The translations under genes were made by a program, and so were the position numbers. This document shows positions 33,033 through 42,984 of a stretch of DNA of 64,000 nucleotides, in pieces (positions within the stretch are counted from its first letter, which is position 1; every line of letters begins with the position of its first letter). The notes beneath the pieces were generated by a model. The model was not told the origin of the DNA and searched no databases. It worked only from the letters and a program-made list of their open reading frames with translations. This stretch comes from Molanna angustata (taxonomy: Eukaryota; Arthropoda; Insecta; Trichoptera; Molannidae): positions 11,597,089-11,661,088 of the forward strand of contig OY754977.1 of assembly GCA_963576475.1 (NCBI GenBank), written 5' to 3'.

Positions 33033-33483
33033 AAATTCCTAATGTAGACATTTTTTTTGTAAAAAAATTGAAAAAAAACATTTCACTATGATTTCGAAAC
33101 CATTTTAAAATCCCCAAATGTAAAACAAGAAAATTACAAAACAATTACATTTATATGGGAATAAAATATTTCAATGCCTTCCAGATGAATTAAAGCAGAT
33201 AATTTTTTTTTGAGAGTTCTAACAATAACTAAAAATTCATTTATCAATCTAGATTTGGCTTATTTTTTTATTTGTTTTAATATAATGACCAAAATTGTAT
33301 GAATTTCATCTTTTTCTTTTTTTGGTTTGTTTGATTTCAATTAATATAGCAAGGTATAATGATAATAATGGAAAAAAAATCCCCGAACACGGGACCAATG
33401 ATTTTGATAAATGGTTAAGATACCTGTTTTTCTTCTTATATTGCCTGTTTACGCAAAGTTTATCGCCTTTTGTTATGTTTGTT

Positions 33484-33557
33484 GACTCTCGACACTTCCA
33501 AGATTCTCAAATCTTCGAGATTCTCAAATCTTCGAGATTCTCAAAGTGTCGAGAGTC
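33484..33557. repeat. Nested hairpin with two 17-bp tandem units
   Basis: Outer arms GACTCTCGACACTT (33484-33497) and AAGTGTCGAGAGTC (33544-33557) are perfect complements. Inside, the 17-mer AAATCTTCGAGATTCTC occurs twice in tandem (33509-33525, 33526-33542). Each unit can itself form a small AATCT-TCG-AGATT hairpin. No element class is recognised. Confidence 0.75.
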
Positions 33558-33654
33558 TTTGTTAGTCCATTCTCTCTACATGATCTTTACAATAATTCTT
33601 CTCGAAATTGGTATCATTTATTCGAACAACAGCCTCACTGAAATGCTTTAAAAT

Positions 33655-33905
33655 TATAATCTTTTGGTTTCGATTCGACCTCTTTTGGTTTCGATGCGAC
33701 CTCTTTTGGTTTCGATATGACCCATTTTGTTTTCTAAACGACCTCTTTTGGTTTCGTTACGCTCCATTTTGGTTTCTAAACGACCTCTTTTGGTTTCGAT
33801 ACGACCCATTTTGGTTTGTAAACGACCTCTTTTGGTTTCGATGCGACCTTTTTCGGTTTCGATACGACCTTTTTCGGTTTCGATACGACCTCTTTTACCT
33901 CGGGA
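33655..33905. repeat. 21-bp minisatellite, about 12 units, open on both strands
   Basis: The unit CCTCTTTTGGTTTCGATACGA alternates with variants ending TTCTAAACGA or starting CCATTTT. The period of 21 keeps frames open. The minus strand (33654-33968) reads a seven-residue repeat of the type GRIETKR/GRLETKM, and the plus strand reads FWFRYDL-type repeats. No start context, promoter or splice signal supports translation, so a minisatellite is the simpler reading. Confidence 0.85.
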
Positions 33906-34169
33906 CAGATGGCAGATATCATTCGTGGTGTTGATATCTGCCATCACGGCTCTTAATATAGCAATCAAGACAATAATATTATATCTCTATTAGCCATTTT
34001 ATCGTCGTGTCATTCTTTAAATGGACAAATGTCGTTCGATCTGTCCGTTAATTATTATCTTCAGGCTTTATCCAGTTTGCTATTTTTCTTTGAAACTATT
34101 AACTAATGCAATACTTATGTACATTTTAACAGCGATATCTACAAACAGTGTCGTATCGGATTTCGTTCA

Positions 34170-34340
34170 TTATTATATCGTTAATATATTTAAAATATAA
34201 TTTGTTTATTTTATTTAAATTTTTGGTACACAGTTTATTAATAATACTTATAAGTAAACAAATTAAACTTAATAAGGAAAAAGGCAACCGTTCACACAAA
34301 AATCCCACAAGGCATAGCCTGTATGTAGTTATAGTTTAAG
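34170..34340 (-). repeat. Probable LINE 3' UTR scrap
   Basis: On the minus strand it has AGGCTATGCCTTGTGGGATT followed by an AT-rich tail. This is comparable to AGGCGTTGCCTGGTGGGATT near 50212-50240 in the LINE fragment at 50041-50797. Coding sequence is not present. Confidence 0.4.
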
Positions 34341-34408
34341 TACTCGGCGGATATTTTGTGGTTGTTCATATTAACCGTTTTGGCATGTGAACTTTGCCCT
34401 AAACCACT

Positions 34409-34551
34409 ATATTTTGAGTCACTATGCGACATGTTTCGGCAGTGCTGTCCTGCCATCGACCGGCTAGTTGAGACTCTACTAGCCGGTCTCAACTAGCCGG
34501 TCGATGGCAGGACAGCACTGCCGAAACATGTCGCATAGTGACTCAAAATAT
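34409..34551. mobile_element. Perfect 66-bp inverted repeat (long palindrome)
   Basis: Arms 34409-34474 and 34486-34551 are exact reverse complements over 66 bases, with an 11-base loop (34475-34485). They begin ATATTTTGAGTCACTATG outside and end GGCTAGTTGAGAC inside. The loop region also repeats ACTAGCCGGTC. The arm word CCGAAACATGTCGC recalls Penelope-like element termini. The absence of any mismatch implies a recent origin or ongoing repair between arms. A RAG of unrelated AT-rich DNA surrounds it. Confidence 0.9.
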
Positions 34552-34799
34552 GTATGTAGGTATACCAATTTCGTTATAAATATATTTACTGTTAATAATA
34601 TTAATAGAAACAATTAAAAAAACAGCTAATAAATAATACAAAGTGCACAGTCACATAGTACAAAACTACTCCTATAACATTAAAAACTCTGTTTGTTTTT
34701 TATTTATTTATTTATTTTGAAAACAAACAGGATACAATGTAATATGTAAAGAATATAATATGATAATATTAAATTCTTTACTTTACAATATTTCAGATG

Positions 34800-35000
34800 G
34801 GTCGATGGCAGATCGGTAAGCACGCTGGTCTAGTAATTCAGTGGTCGCTAGTTCGAATCCTGCCTCGACCGATTTCTTTCACCTATAGCACACGCATGTA
34901 TTGTGCTCCCTTTTATAAGGTAATACACACCACCCCACCTGTCGCTGTTTACCCCATATTGTGGTATATGCCGTGATGGTATGAATGAATGAATGTATTC
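34800..35000 (+). mobile_element. SINE family S2, full-length copy with LINE-like tail
   Basis: The tRNA-like head GATGGCAGATCGGTAAGC includes an A box and continues to the B box GCTAGTTCGAATCCTGCC (about 34848-34865). The body has CCTATAGCACACGCATG. The 3' end TACCCCATATTGTGG, GCCGTGATGGTATG and (AATG)n closely resembles the end of the RTE-like LINE at 3764-3798. That LINE's reverse transcriptase probably copies this SINE. Confidence 0.82.
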
Positions 35001-35352
35001 ATTTCTTTGGTAGCTGTTTCGTCTTTCGTCGATCAAATAAATGTGAAAAATACTAAATCTAAATTGCATTTTTTCGATTAAAGTTGTTTTAAATGATATC
35101 AAATATCAAATCATAATATTTTTAGGCAAAACTATGGATGTTGACAAGAAGAAATAAAGATTTATTGTATATTTCGATTCTTTCCGTAAAATATATGTAA
35201 AAAATATATATCGCATTGTATTGATTAACCTAACCAATGAAATATTTCATCCTATACTTAATGTTCTATCTATTTATTTTTATTTATTTTTCTATATCAA
35301 AAAATAATGAACAAATATACCTACCAAAGTATTCTTCCACAAAATTCGATTT

Positions 35353-35399
35353 CAAGACTGAACGTTTTTGCTGAGGTGACTCGAGATTATCAAGGTCTA
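35353..35399 (-). repeat. Penelope-type hammerhead-like motif, copy C
   Basis: On the minus strand it reads ACCTTGATAATCTCGAG, loop, CTCAGC, AAAAACGTTCAGTC. The GAAA box has become AAAA and the stem is weaker, so this is the most decayed of the three copies. Confidence 0.38.
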
Positions 35400-36235
35400 A
35401 AATGACACTAATATTTCTTGGCTAAATGAAATAATAGTAAAATTATATTTAGATGTAAAAACATATATAAAAATTAATACATCTAGTATAAACAAAAAAT
35501 ATACCAAAATATTTTTTTTTAAAACAATACGTATGGTAAGAGTATGACAATTAATTAAAAAACATGTAAAACTATGGAACATTAATAGTTTTTCACTATG
35601 TATTCAGCACCTAGCCTACGAAAGGTGACAAGACATGGATTCTTGATTTTATAGTAACGGATAGACTGGTGTATGACGAAAAATTTCGTCAAAAACATGA
35701 ATTAAAAGGATGTAATTGATTTTTTTAAATATTATTTATACCATAAATGTAATATTTGTATTATTATCGTGAATATTTCCCGGCTTGTAACTAGTAAATA
35801 TTGTACCTACCCTTTTCTGTAAATGCGACCATCAAGTTTCATATAGATATATTATATTCAATCAAGAATTTTAAATTTATTTTCAAATAATGTTAAATAA
35901 CCGATATTTTTCTATCATACTCTCGTTTCAAACTATAATATTATCGCAAGAGGACTGTTGTATATGTACCTATTATGTGTGCGTGTAAATGTGTGTATGA
36001 AGACAAAACACCGCTGATGGATCTAAGAGCGGACGTTCCCTTGTTGGACGACATTTTAACTTACAATTTCACTTTTTTACATTCACAAGTACCGCTTTTA
36101 TGTGCCTAATGTTCTCGGCCGGCTTACGATGCTGTCTGTATCTTACGAACTAACAACACCTATAATATTGCTATCTACATTCTTTGTCATTCATTTTTTA
36201 ACGGATAACTGTTGGTGCTACAGTACCGAATGGGA
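35400..36235. other. Unassigned AT-rich sequence
   Basis: No gene or repeat recognised. There is a slightly more balanced stretch at 35985-36130 with no coding support. Confidence 0.45.
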
Positions 36236-36525
36236 TTTGACTAATATGACCCTTGTATACCCTGGGCATACGGATGTACACAACACAAATATGCACACTA
36301 AATTAACTTCTAATGTATAAAACACGACGAAATATCGTATACCACCTAATCTATGATTTAAATTTTTTTTTTCGTGAAAAGAAGATAAAATTACAGTTTT
36401 TTTTATTAATAAAAAGAATAGTAAAAAACTCAGTCGGTAGATTTTCATATTCTCTTTCGATTGAAGTATAAATCTAATTCATTAGTCTTGTAGTTTTTTA
36501 TTTACTTACAATAAAAAATTAAAAG
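36236..36525 (-). repeat. Interspersed family R1, minus-strand copy
   Basis: On the minus strand the blocks run CTACAAGACTAATGAATTAG, TCGAAAGAGAATATGAAAAT, CTACCGACTGAG, TGTACATCCGTATGCCCAGG and GTATACAAGGGTCAT. The order is that of the 12.3-kb copy. Confidence 0.65.
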
Positions 36526-36565
36526 GGTTTTATTAAACAAATTTTACAGAATATAACAGAATATA

Positions 36566-36935
36566 AAAACAGCATGATGGTATGTATGTATGTTTGGAGA
36601 TAAGGTGTCAAACTATTGAGAGTCCCCGTAGATATTGTGTAGTGTATAGTGCCGTACAAATCTTATGAAACGACGTCGTCAATAAGTTCATTTTTACAAA
36701 AAAAAGAGATATATGGAAAAACGAAAGTAAAGATTAAATAGTTGGTAACCCCTGACTGAAAAAAAATCGAACATATATGCTGCGAAGCATCTAAGTTGGT
36801 GTTTTTGACTTCAAAGTTGAAAAAAAACAGGAAAATATAGACCTGGCCATACAATTGTATCACACGAGACTAAGATTAATACCTACTGACGATTCTTTAA
36901 GAGAAATTAATTCTCTTAAACGAATCGATAGTTGA
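36566..36935 (-). repeat. Interspersed family R2, minus-strand copy with RTE-type junction
   Basis: The hairpin end (36890-36927, CGATTCTTTAAGAGAA and TTCTCTTAAACGAATCG) lies at the right. CACCAACTTAGATGCTTCGC follows on the minus strand, and the RTE-type tail (GGTATGTATGTATG on plus, 36579-36592) joins at the left through GAGATAAGGTGTCAAACTAT. Much of the middle of the family is deleted. Confidence 0.65.
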
Positions 36936-38096
36936 ATTATAAATTAAATGAAAAACTATTGCTTGGTCAACGACAGTACACACTAAACAGTTTCTCTAAC
37001 TACTTATTCCGTTTTATATTTGTTTTAAAATAATTTAATGTTTTTTTTAATGGCCAGGTTTGCAGCGGATTATAATATTATTTAATATCAATGTTTTGTG
37101 TATTAAAATTCTTCAGACATCACCTGTCGTATGTAATGACGTAATATCTACACATAAAAGTGGAACAAGCTATAATGAATCTTATACTTTGTGACAGTCT
37201 GTGTAGGTACTTCTAATGTACGCTGTTAAAAAACACGCGTACCTTCACCCAAAAATCAAACACGAAAGCTTTCGTCATATAATTCAAATAAGGAATAACA
37301 ACATTTTTTTCTGAAACCACGAAACATCTTGTGGTAAGAAATATTTTCACGGAAAAGAGAGGTGAGTGAGTGAGTGAGTAAACAAGAAAAATAATGGTTT
37401 GGTACTCAACAAAAAGTGACGTGTTAACCTGTGAACGATCGACACCCAAGTACATACGTTAACCACAAAAAATACTTTTATTTGAAACGAAAAAAATATC
37501 CGATGAAAATTTAGGCACATACACTTTGTAGGTTGGTAACTATTGTGGAATGAAGACATGAATAAAGTATTGGTACAAGGCTTTACTTTAACGACGATTT
37601 TGTTTGATAATTGCATCATACGATTTAAAATAGATACACAGTTTTCCACTGAAATGAAATCTGAGAAATGCGTTACCGTTTTTCATAATTTAATTAAGTA
37701 ATCTTAAATTATACTAAGAAAAAGGCTGAAAAATAATCAAGAACAAGAACGTCATGACAGATTAAATGGCTGCATAGGAAGAATATTTAACAAAGAAAAT
37801 AGACGAAGCTGTCGTTCGGATTGCAGAGGATCTTAACAGGAATCGAAACTCGATGTATGAGGCTTTCAGCAAATGGCTCGAGACAATTGTCTCTTAAAGC
37901 CAACAATTAATCCTTTGCAATGATCCATGTGTCGTTATACGGTAAGTACCGATAAGTTATTTAAATATATTTATACTTCTAAAGTATTACAGGTTACCGA
38001 AGTAGACTAAAGTCATGACATAATAAAATTAGCGACAAGGAATGAATCAATGAAGTAAATATAAGTATTTTTCAGTGTTTACGATGAATATTATAA
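36936..38096. other. Unassigned sequence
   Basis: No gene recognised. A short (GTGA)n run lies at 37361-37379. A patch at 37735-37910 has balanced composition with CTCGAGACAATTGTCTC and CCAACAATTAATCC. A similar TCTCGAGATT/CAACAATTACCCCAG pair recurs at 38232-38275, suggesting a decayed repeat. Confidence 0.4.
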
Positions 38097-38175
38097 GCCT
38101 TCAGAATGTGGCAACTTGTTATTGGGTGGTTGTTATGATTTTATTTGACAGATGAGAAATAAAATAAAAATAAAA
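38097..38175 (+). mobile_element. SINE S1 tail fragment
   Basis: CCTTCAGAATGTGGCAACTT then GTTATTGGGTGGTTGTTA matches the S1 body. The end is TTTGACAGATGAGAAATAAA. Head and most of the tail are missing. Confidence 0.6.
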
Positions 38176-38670
38176 TTACTTGAAAGGGATATATTTTCAG
38201 AGTATTAAGACCTTCTACCAATGAATGACTCTCGAGATTATTTTCTCTTGAAATCAACAATTACCCCAGTGGTTTAGTGCTGTAATTACATGTTTTTAAA
38301 CTAGAAGTTTTTGAAGGATAGCGGATCGCAGGATGTCCGGGAATCCGTATCTTCGTTAACTGAAGAGACAAGGGTAAACCGGATACGACGTCACAACAGT
38401 CAACACTTGATGCTTCGGGGCAAGACGAGGCGTATGTACAGTTTCAGCTTCCAGCGGATCTTCGACAGTAAACTGTAATAGTATTCTAGAATATGTATCA
38501 TGTCATCCGGCGTTTGCGGATTCATCAGATAACTGGGTAGGATCACATCACGGTAAATGAAGATTTACCAAGAGAATTAATATAACAAACGGAAAACGAT
38601 TCCAGATGACTCGTATTCGTTCGTTAACATTTAATTTGAGATTTCTGACTTAATATAAACTATTTCAACC

Positions 38671-39175
38671 GTCGATTTGTTCAAGAGAATTTACTTCTCT
38701 TAACATATCGACATGGTATCAAGCCATGACACGCGAAATTTGTATGGACAGATCTATATTTTTCATGTTTTTTCAACTTTGAAGTCATAAAACACCAACT
38801 TAGAGGCTTCGCAGCATATATGTTCTATGTATATATAGATCAACTCGGAGAATTCGGAGTAGAACATTTTATAATCTCTGTGTCTATCCCCCTTATAACT
38901 TATAACTCCTTTATACTCAGAATTTTTAATTTTTGCTTTAGTCAGAGGTTATCAACTTTTGAATTTATACTTTATTTTTCCATATATATCAAAAACCATA
39001 AAAGATTGAACAAATACAAAATCTCAATCTTTTTTAAATGTTCCAGAGTTTTCAAACATTTTTTATTTAGAAAAACATTTTTTTATGATAAATTTATGTG
39101 TTTGACTGCCTATATTTCCGTTTTTTAAATACCTATCGAAAAACGCCGAAATACCGCAACTACATAGATAATTTA
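38671..39175 (+). repeat. Interspersed family R2, copy
   Basis: The hairpin at 38671-38712 (GTCGATTTGTTC to AACATATCGAC) is followed by CACCAACTTAGAGGCTTCGC, TTCGGAGTAGAACATTT, CCCCCTTATAAC, TTTTCCATATATATC and CGCCGAAATACCGCAAC. It is collinear with 28529-29170 but shorter, lacking the (TG)n run and several indels. Confidence 0.72.
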
Positions 39176-39439
39176 TTTTTTTTCCAAATACATAGCCTTC
39201 TTTTAAGCACACAGTCACATTCTGCGTTTATTTGAAATTCTGCCTGAGGAGAGAACGGTTAGTTCCGAAATCGGTCGCAAATTCAATCAACACATGGTGT
39301 AAACAAAGTTAAAAATATAGTTAATTATTATTTTTTTTATTCGCTCTTTTTTTACTATTGTTGGGAGTTGGTGCATTTCTATCATATTTTATCTCCGATA
39401 ACGTTTTTTCACTGTTGATTATTTATGAGGGATGTTTTC

Positions 39440-39992
39440 ACCTCGATTATTTTTTTATCTCATCGGACGGCTGGCAACATCTTCGCGTTTATTATTTTTT
39501 TATCTCATCGGACGGCTGGCAACATCTTCGCGTTTATTATTTTTTTATCTCATCGGACGGCTGGCAACATCTTCGCGTTTATTATTTTTTTATCTCATCG
39601 GACGCCTGGCAACATCTTCGCGTTTATTATTTTTTTATCTCATCGGACGGCTGGCAACATCTTCGCGTTTATTATTTTTTTATCTCATCGGACAGCTGGC
39701 AACATCTTCGCGTTTATTATTTTTTTATCTCATCGGACGGCTGGCAACATCTTCGCGTTTATTATTTTTTTATCTCATCGGACGGCTGGCAACATCTTCG
39801 CGTTTATTATTTTTTTATCTCATCGGACGGCTGGCAACATCTTCGCGTTTATTATTTTTATCTCCTCGGACGGCTGGCAACATCTTCGCGTTTATTATTT
39901 TTATCTCATCGGACGGCTGGCAACATCTTCGTGTTTATTATTTTTATCTCATCGGACGGCTGGCAACATCTTCGCGTTTATTATTTTTTTTA
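39440..39992 (+). repeat. 45-bp minisatellite, 12 units, with three 43-bp units
   Basis: The unit contains CATCGGACGGCTGGCAAC and ATCTTCGCGTTTATTATT. The CTTCGCG landmark occurs every 45 bases from 39481 to 39841, then every 43 bases at 39884, 39927 and 39970. Because 45 is divisible by three, all three forward frames stay open (a 15-residue repeat containing SSDGWQHLRVYYF in one of them). The 43-bp units then shift each frame. There is no start-site or splice evidence for translation. Confidence 0.92.
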
Positions 39993-40754
39993 TGATTGTT
40001 ATTATCTTATTTCGGACACGTCTTCTCTCCGCGTAATACAGGTGTTACGTTGATATATAATACATTACCTATGTAGGTAGGTTGGGTCTTGCTTGTAATA
40101 TATTTAAAGGCAGGTAGTAACGAATTAAAATTATGGCTTTGTGTTTTTCACTTCAGGGATAACACGGTTTTATTAAACGAAACTTTGAGAGGAAGAATAA
40201 AATCTATTAAGTTTATAAATACTAGGTGCATAGGCAGATATTGTCTCTTTTAAGAAATTCTCGACGAAAAATATCCATTTTAATTTCTTCGATATATAAG
40301 CATCATCAATTCAAATCGTAAGTTCCACGAAAAATAGGTAACTAACCATTCACGAAGAACAAGTTCAATTAGATGAGTTTGATAAAAATTGTTTGATGCT
40401 ATTGTATTTTTTTTAAATTTTTTACAGAAAGAGTAAAAAAGTAAATATCGTAATTGAAAATACATAAAAAACAGTTCAATATTATTGCCCCATTGAAAGC
40501 GCAGACGCTTATATATGGGACAAGAAATACATTTAAATATTATAAAAAAATTGCAGTTAGAAATAAGTAACATATTTAAATACTAGTTCTAACATCTCTT
40601 ATATACAGAAAATTTACATTATATATTCTACTAATAAATGTCATACTATTTCGAAACATATTGTTTTAAATTCTCTTAAATTTTAAATTAAATAAAGTTC
40701 CTCAGATATTACTAATTCAAAACAATTCATCGATAAAACGTTCTTAAAACTAGG
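39993..40754. other. Unassigned AT-rich sequence
   Basis: Nothing recognisable. The 97-codon minus frame at 40280-40573 has no motif and ordinary AT-driven composition. Confidence 0.45.
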
Positions 40755-41060
40755 TACACCTATTCGATGTATTTTATTCAAATTATTTTGTTCCATTGTT
40801 AATTCCGTTTCGTTAAGACTATTTTAAATTCTCATTTCACAGAAAATACTAAATCTAAAAGATTTATTAGAAGAAATCAAGTGTTCTAAAACCTACATCA
40901 ATTCGTACATTTTATTCAACAATATTTTGTTCCATTGTAAATTCCGTTTCCAAGAAGCTATTTCAAATAAATCCTAGTTCCACAGAAAATTCTATATCAA
41001 TACGATTTATAGAAGTACCTACATCAATTCGATGCGCTTTATTCAAATTCTAAATTATTT
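40755..41060 (+). repeat. Diverged tandem duplication, about 139-bp period
   Basis: TTTATTCAA, TTTTGTTCCATTG, AATTCCGTTTC, CACAGAAAAT and ATTTAT(T)AGAAG recur in the same order, with TTCCATTG at about 40791 and 40930. A third partial unit begins at about 41015 (ATCAATTCGATG). It could be old satellite DNA. Confidence 0.6.
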
Positions 41061-41744
41061 AGAAAACAACAGTTCGAATTATTGCTTTGAAATTTAATTT
41101 TTTTCTAGAATACATCAATCGGAAGCGTTTAATACTTGTTCTGCAGTTCGATATCAACTCCGAAGAACCTATTCATACCCTAAATGGTTGTGTAATTATC
41201 AGCTAACACGGTGTGTTTTAATTAAGGCAATATTTTGATACAACCGTGAAAGATTAATTGAATTTAATTGGTACAATATTGGATCACTCTGTTCGCCTAC
41301 GCGATTCTTACTACCTACCTATCTTAATCTTTGTCAAACGTCGACACATCCATCCATTCATCCAAGACTGTATATACATAGGTCAGTGGTAGGCAATCAG
41401 AGGCTGGGGTCTATTGAGTTTGTCTTGGATGCTTGATTTAACACAGCCTTAGGGAACGTTTTGCCGAGTACTGGAGTATCATATATATTTTTTATACATA
41501 CTTTGATTGATAGACATCACAATAATTGTATCTGCAATGCACCACTAGGGAAATACCTGTGCTGGGCTTATGCATCTTGAAACAGTGACACTGTAAATGT
41601 GAATAAACAAAAATATACAAAAATACAAAAAAAATACTTAAAACAAAAGAAAAGTATGGGGTCAAAAGCTTCTCCGCATACTAATAATCATTCCTTTACT
41701 TTAGTTTTAAAGAAATGTCTATTTTACTTATTTTCTTTAAATAA
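41061..41744. other. Unassigned AT-rich sequence
   Basis: No gene or known repeat recognised. Confidence 0.45.
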
Positions 41745-41960
41745 GGTTCTAGCTGGACGTTCGGAGGTTAAACGGAAGGTTGGCTGACCCAGTCTGATAT
41801 GGGAGATGGTGTCAGGGAGGACACAAGACAACTGCACCTGGTGTCAGACTGATCGACTACGTCCGAGGGATGAGATCGGTGCAGGCTGAACTTAAAGGAG
41901 GCCAAAGCTCGATGTGGGCTGTAGCGCCTTGGAAGAGGAAGTGGAATGAACGAAGATCTA
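41745..41960 (+). pseudogene. Possible LINE-derived GC-richer relic
   Basis: The composition jumps upward here. Word order (CTGGACGTTCGGAGG, GGTGTCAGGGAGGACACAAG, GACTACGTCCGAGGGATG, GTAGCGCCTTGGAAGAGG) recalls the C-terminal GRRSxGRP...W...A..R..W section of RTE-like ORFs, but stops interrupt every frame. The assignment is tentative. Confidence 0.3.
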
Positions 41961-42007
41961 GTGTCAAAGAATGCAGAAAAGTATATTTAAATAGTTTGTA
42001 CATACGA

Positions 42008-42085
42008 ATGGGTGGTGGCAGAGCGGTAAGCGCGCTGGGTTAGTAATCCAGTAGTCGCGAGTTCGAATCCTGCCACAACCGATTT
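42008..42085 (+). mobile_element. SINE S2 tRNA-like head
   Basis: GGTGGCAGAGCGGTAAGCGC contains the A box and GTCGCGAGTTCGAATCCTGC the B box. CTGGGTTAGTAATCCAG forms a clear anticodon-like stem-loop between them. It is the best-preserved head of the family. Acceptor ends do not pair as in a functional tRNA. The S2 3' end is absent: LINE coding sequence begins 45 bases downstream instead. Confidence 0.78.
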
Positions 42086-42129
42086 CTGTATAATATGGTA
42101 GCCACTAATATTATACATAAAACTTTAGA

Positions 42130-42282
42130 CTGCCTCAGATTAACCTGGCAGGTACACAAAATAATGTGTATTACAAAGTACATCAACTGTTTAATGATTT
42201 GACAGAATGTGTGAAGGAAGTATCTGATCTTGGCGCTTTTCGTCGCCTAAGTGTTGAATACACAAAGAAAAAGTTCTTTTAA
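42130..42282 (+). pseudogene. Non-LTR LINE C-terminal fragment
   Basis: Fifty codons are open to a TAA at 42280-42282: LPQINLAGTQNNVYYKVHQL then FNDLTECVKEVSDLGAFRRL. The LP, YK.H.LFN.L and F..L pattern is typical of the last residues of CR1/L2-type ORF2 proteins. A 3' UTR follows to about 42475, ending AAATATATACATACATACAA. The start is cut by the S2 head. Confidence 0.6.
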
Positions 42283-42879
42283 TATATTGTGTGCTTCTCT
42301 TTGTATTTTTGTGTAAATTGGAATATTTTCTTGTTTTTTGTTGTCTTTGTATAATTTATACTGTATAATTTTGTTGTTTTTTCAACTTGTTAATATTATT
42401 TTTGTTTATAATAGATGTAAGAAAATGCATTTATTTTTTACATCTAAATAAAATATATACATACATACAATATAGTCTTGGTATATTTAATATAACACAC
42501 AACCAAATATGTCTCATTTGTATCGGGTCTGAGTAACTTTTATATGAATTTTGACCATTCTGAGATTTAAAAAAACCCTGAGATTGAGTTCTACAATATC
42601 AATATAGTCAATATTAGCAAAATAATTTCAATCGTTGTACTAACGAGTTCTCCGACCACTGTTATAATATATAGATGACACAGAAATTGATGACAAATGC
42701 TCATTATCACAGAGACAAGGTACACATATACGTGATGTGAACGACAGCTGCTAACAATTATGAACATTATCTAATGTCAATTGCATCTGCATTCTTTGAA
42801 CAAAGTTATTATACTTACCTTCCTGCATCACGCATTACTAATGACATTAGTAATGACAAATGTCTATATAGCGACCAAA

Positions 42880-42975
42880 CTCTCTGAACGTAATAAGACC
42901 AAGCAGGCTGAGATAGGCAGGGCTCGTTTAGAGAATGCCAGAAGGGTTGGGAAACCGAGGCTGCGATCGTTAAAT
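42880..42975 (+). pseudogene. Small LINE-derived scrap
   Basis: A short frame reads IGRARLENARRVGKPRLRSL, reminiscent of the GRRxxGRPxxRW segment near the C-terminus of RTE-like proteins. It abuts family R2 at about 42980. The match is too short for a firm call. Confidence 0.25.
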
Positions 42976-42984
42976 ATTTTTTAT

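Noticed and set aside
34409..34551. Transcription terminator or CRISPR-like hairpin
   Set aside because: Bacterial-type terminators and CRISPR arrays do not fit this eukaryotic context; there is a single palindrome with no spacer array.
39358..40053. 231-residue tandem-repeat protein
   Set aside because: All three forward frames are open in the same array and the terminal 43-bp units shift them, which is expected of a minisatellite and not of a conserved gene.
42008..42085. tRNA gene with a clear anticodon-like stem
   Set aside because: There is no matched acceptor stem and identical heads recur in S2 copies, so it is SINE-derived.
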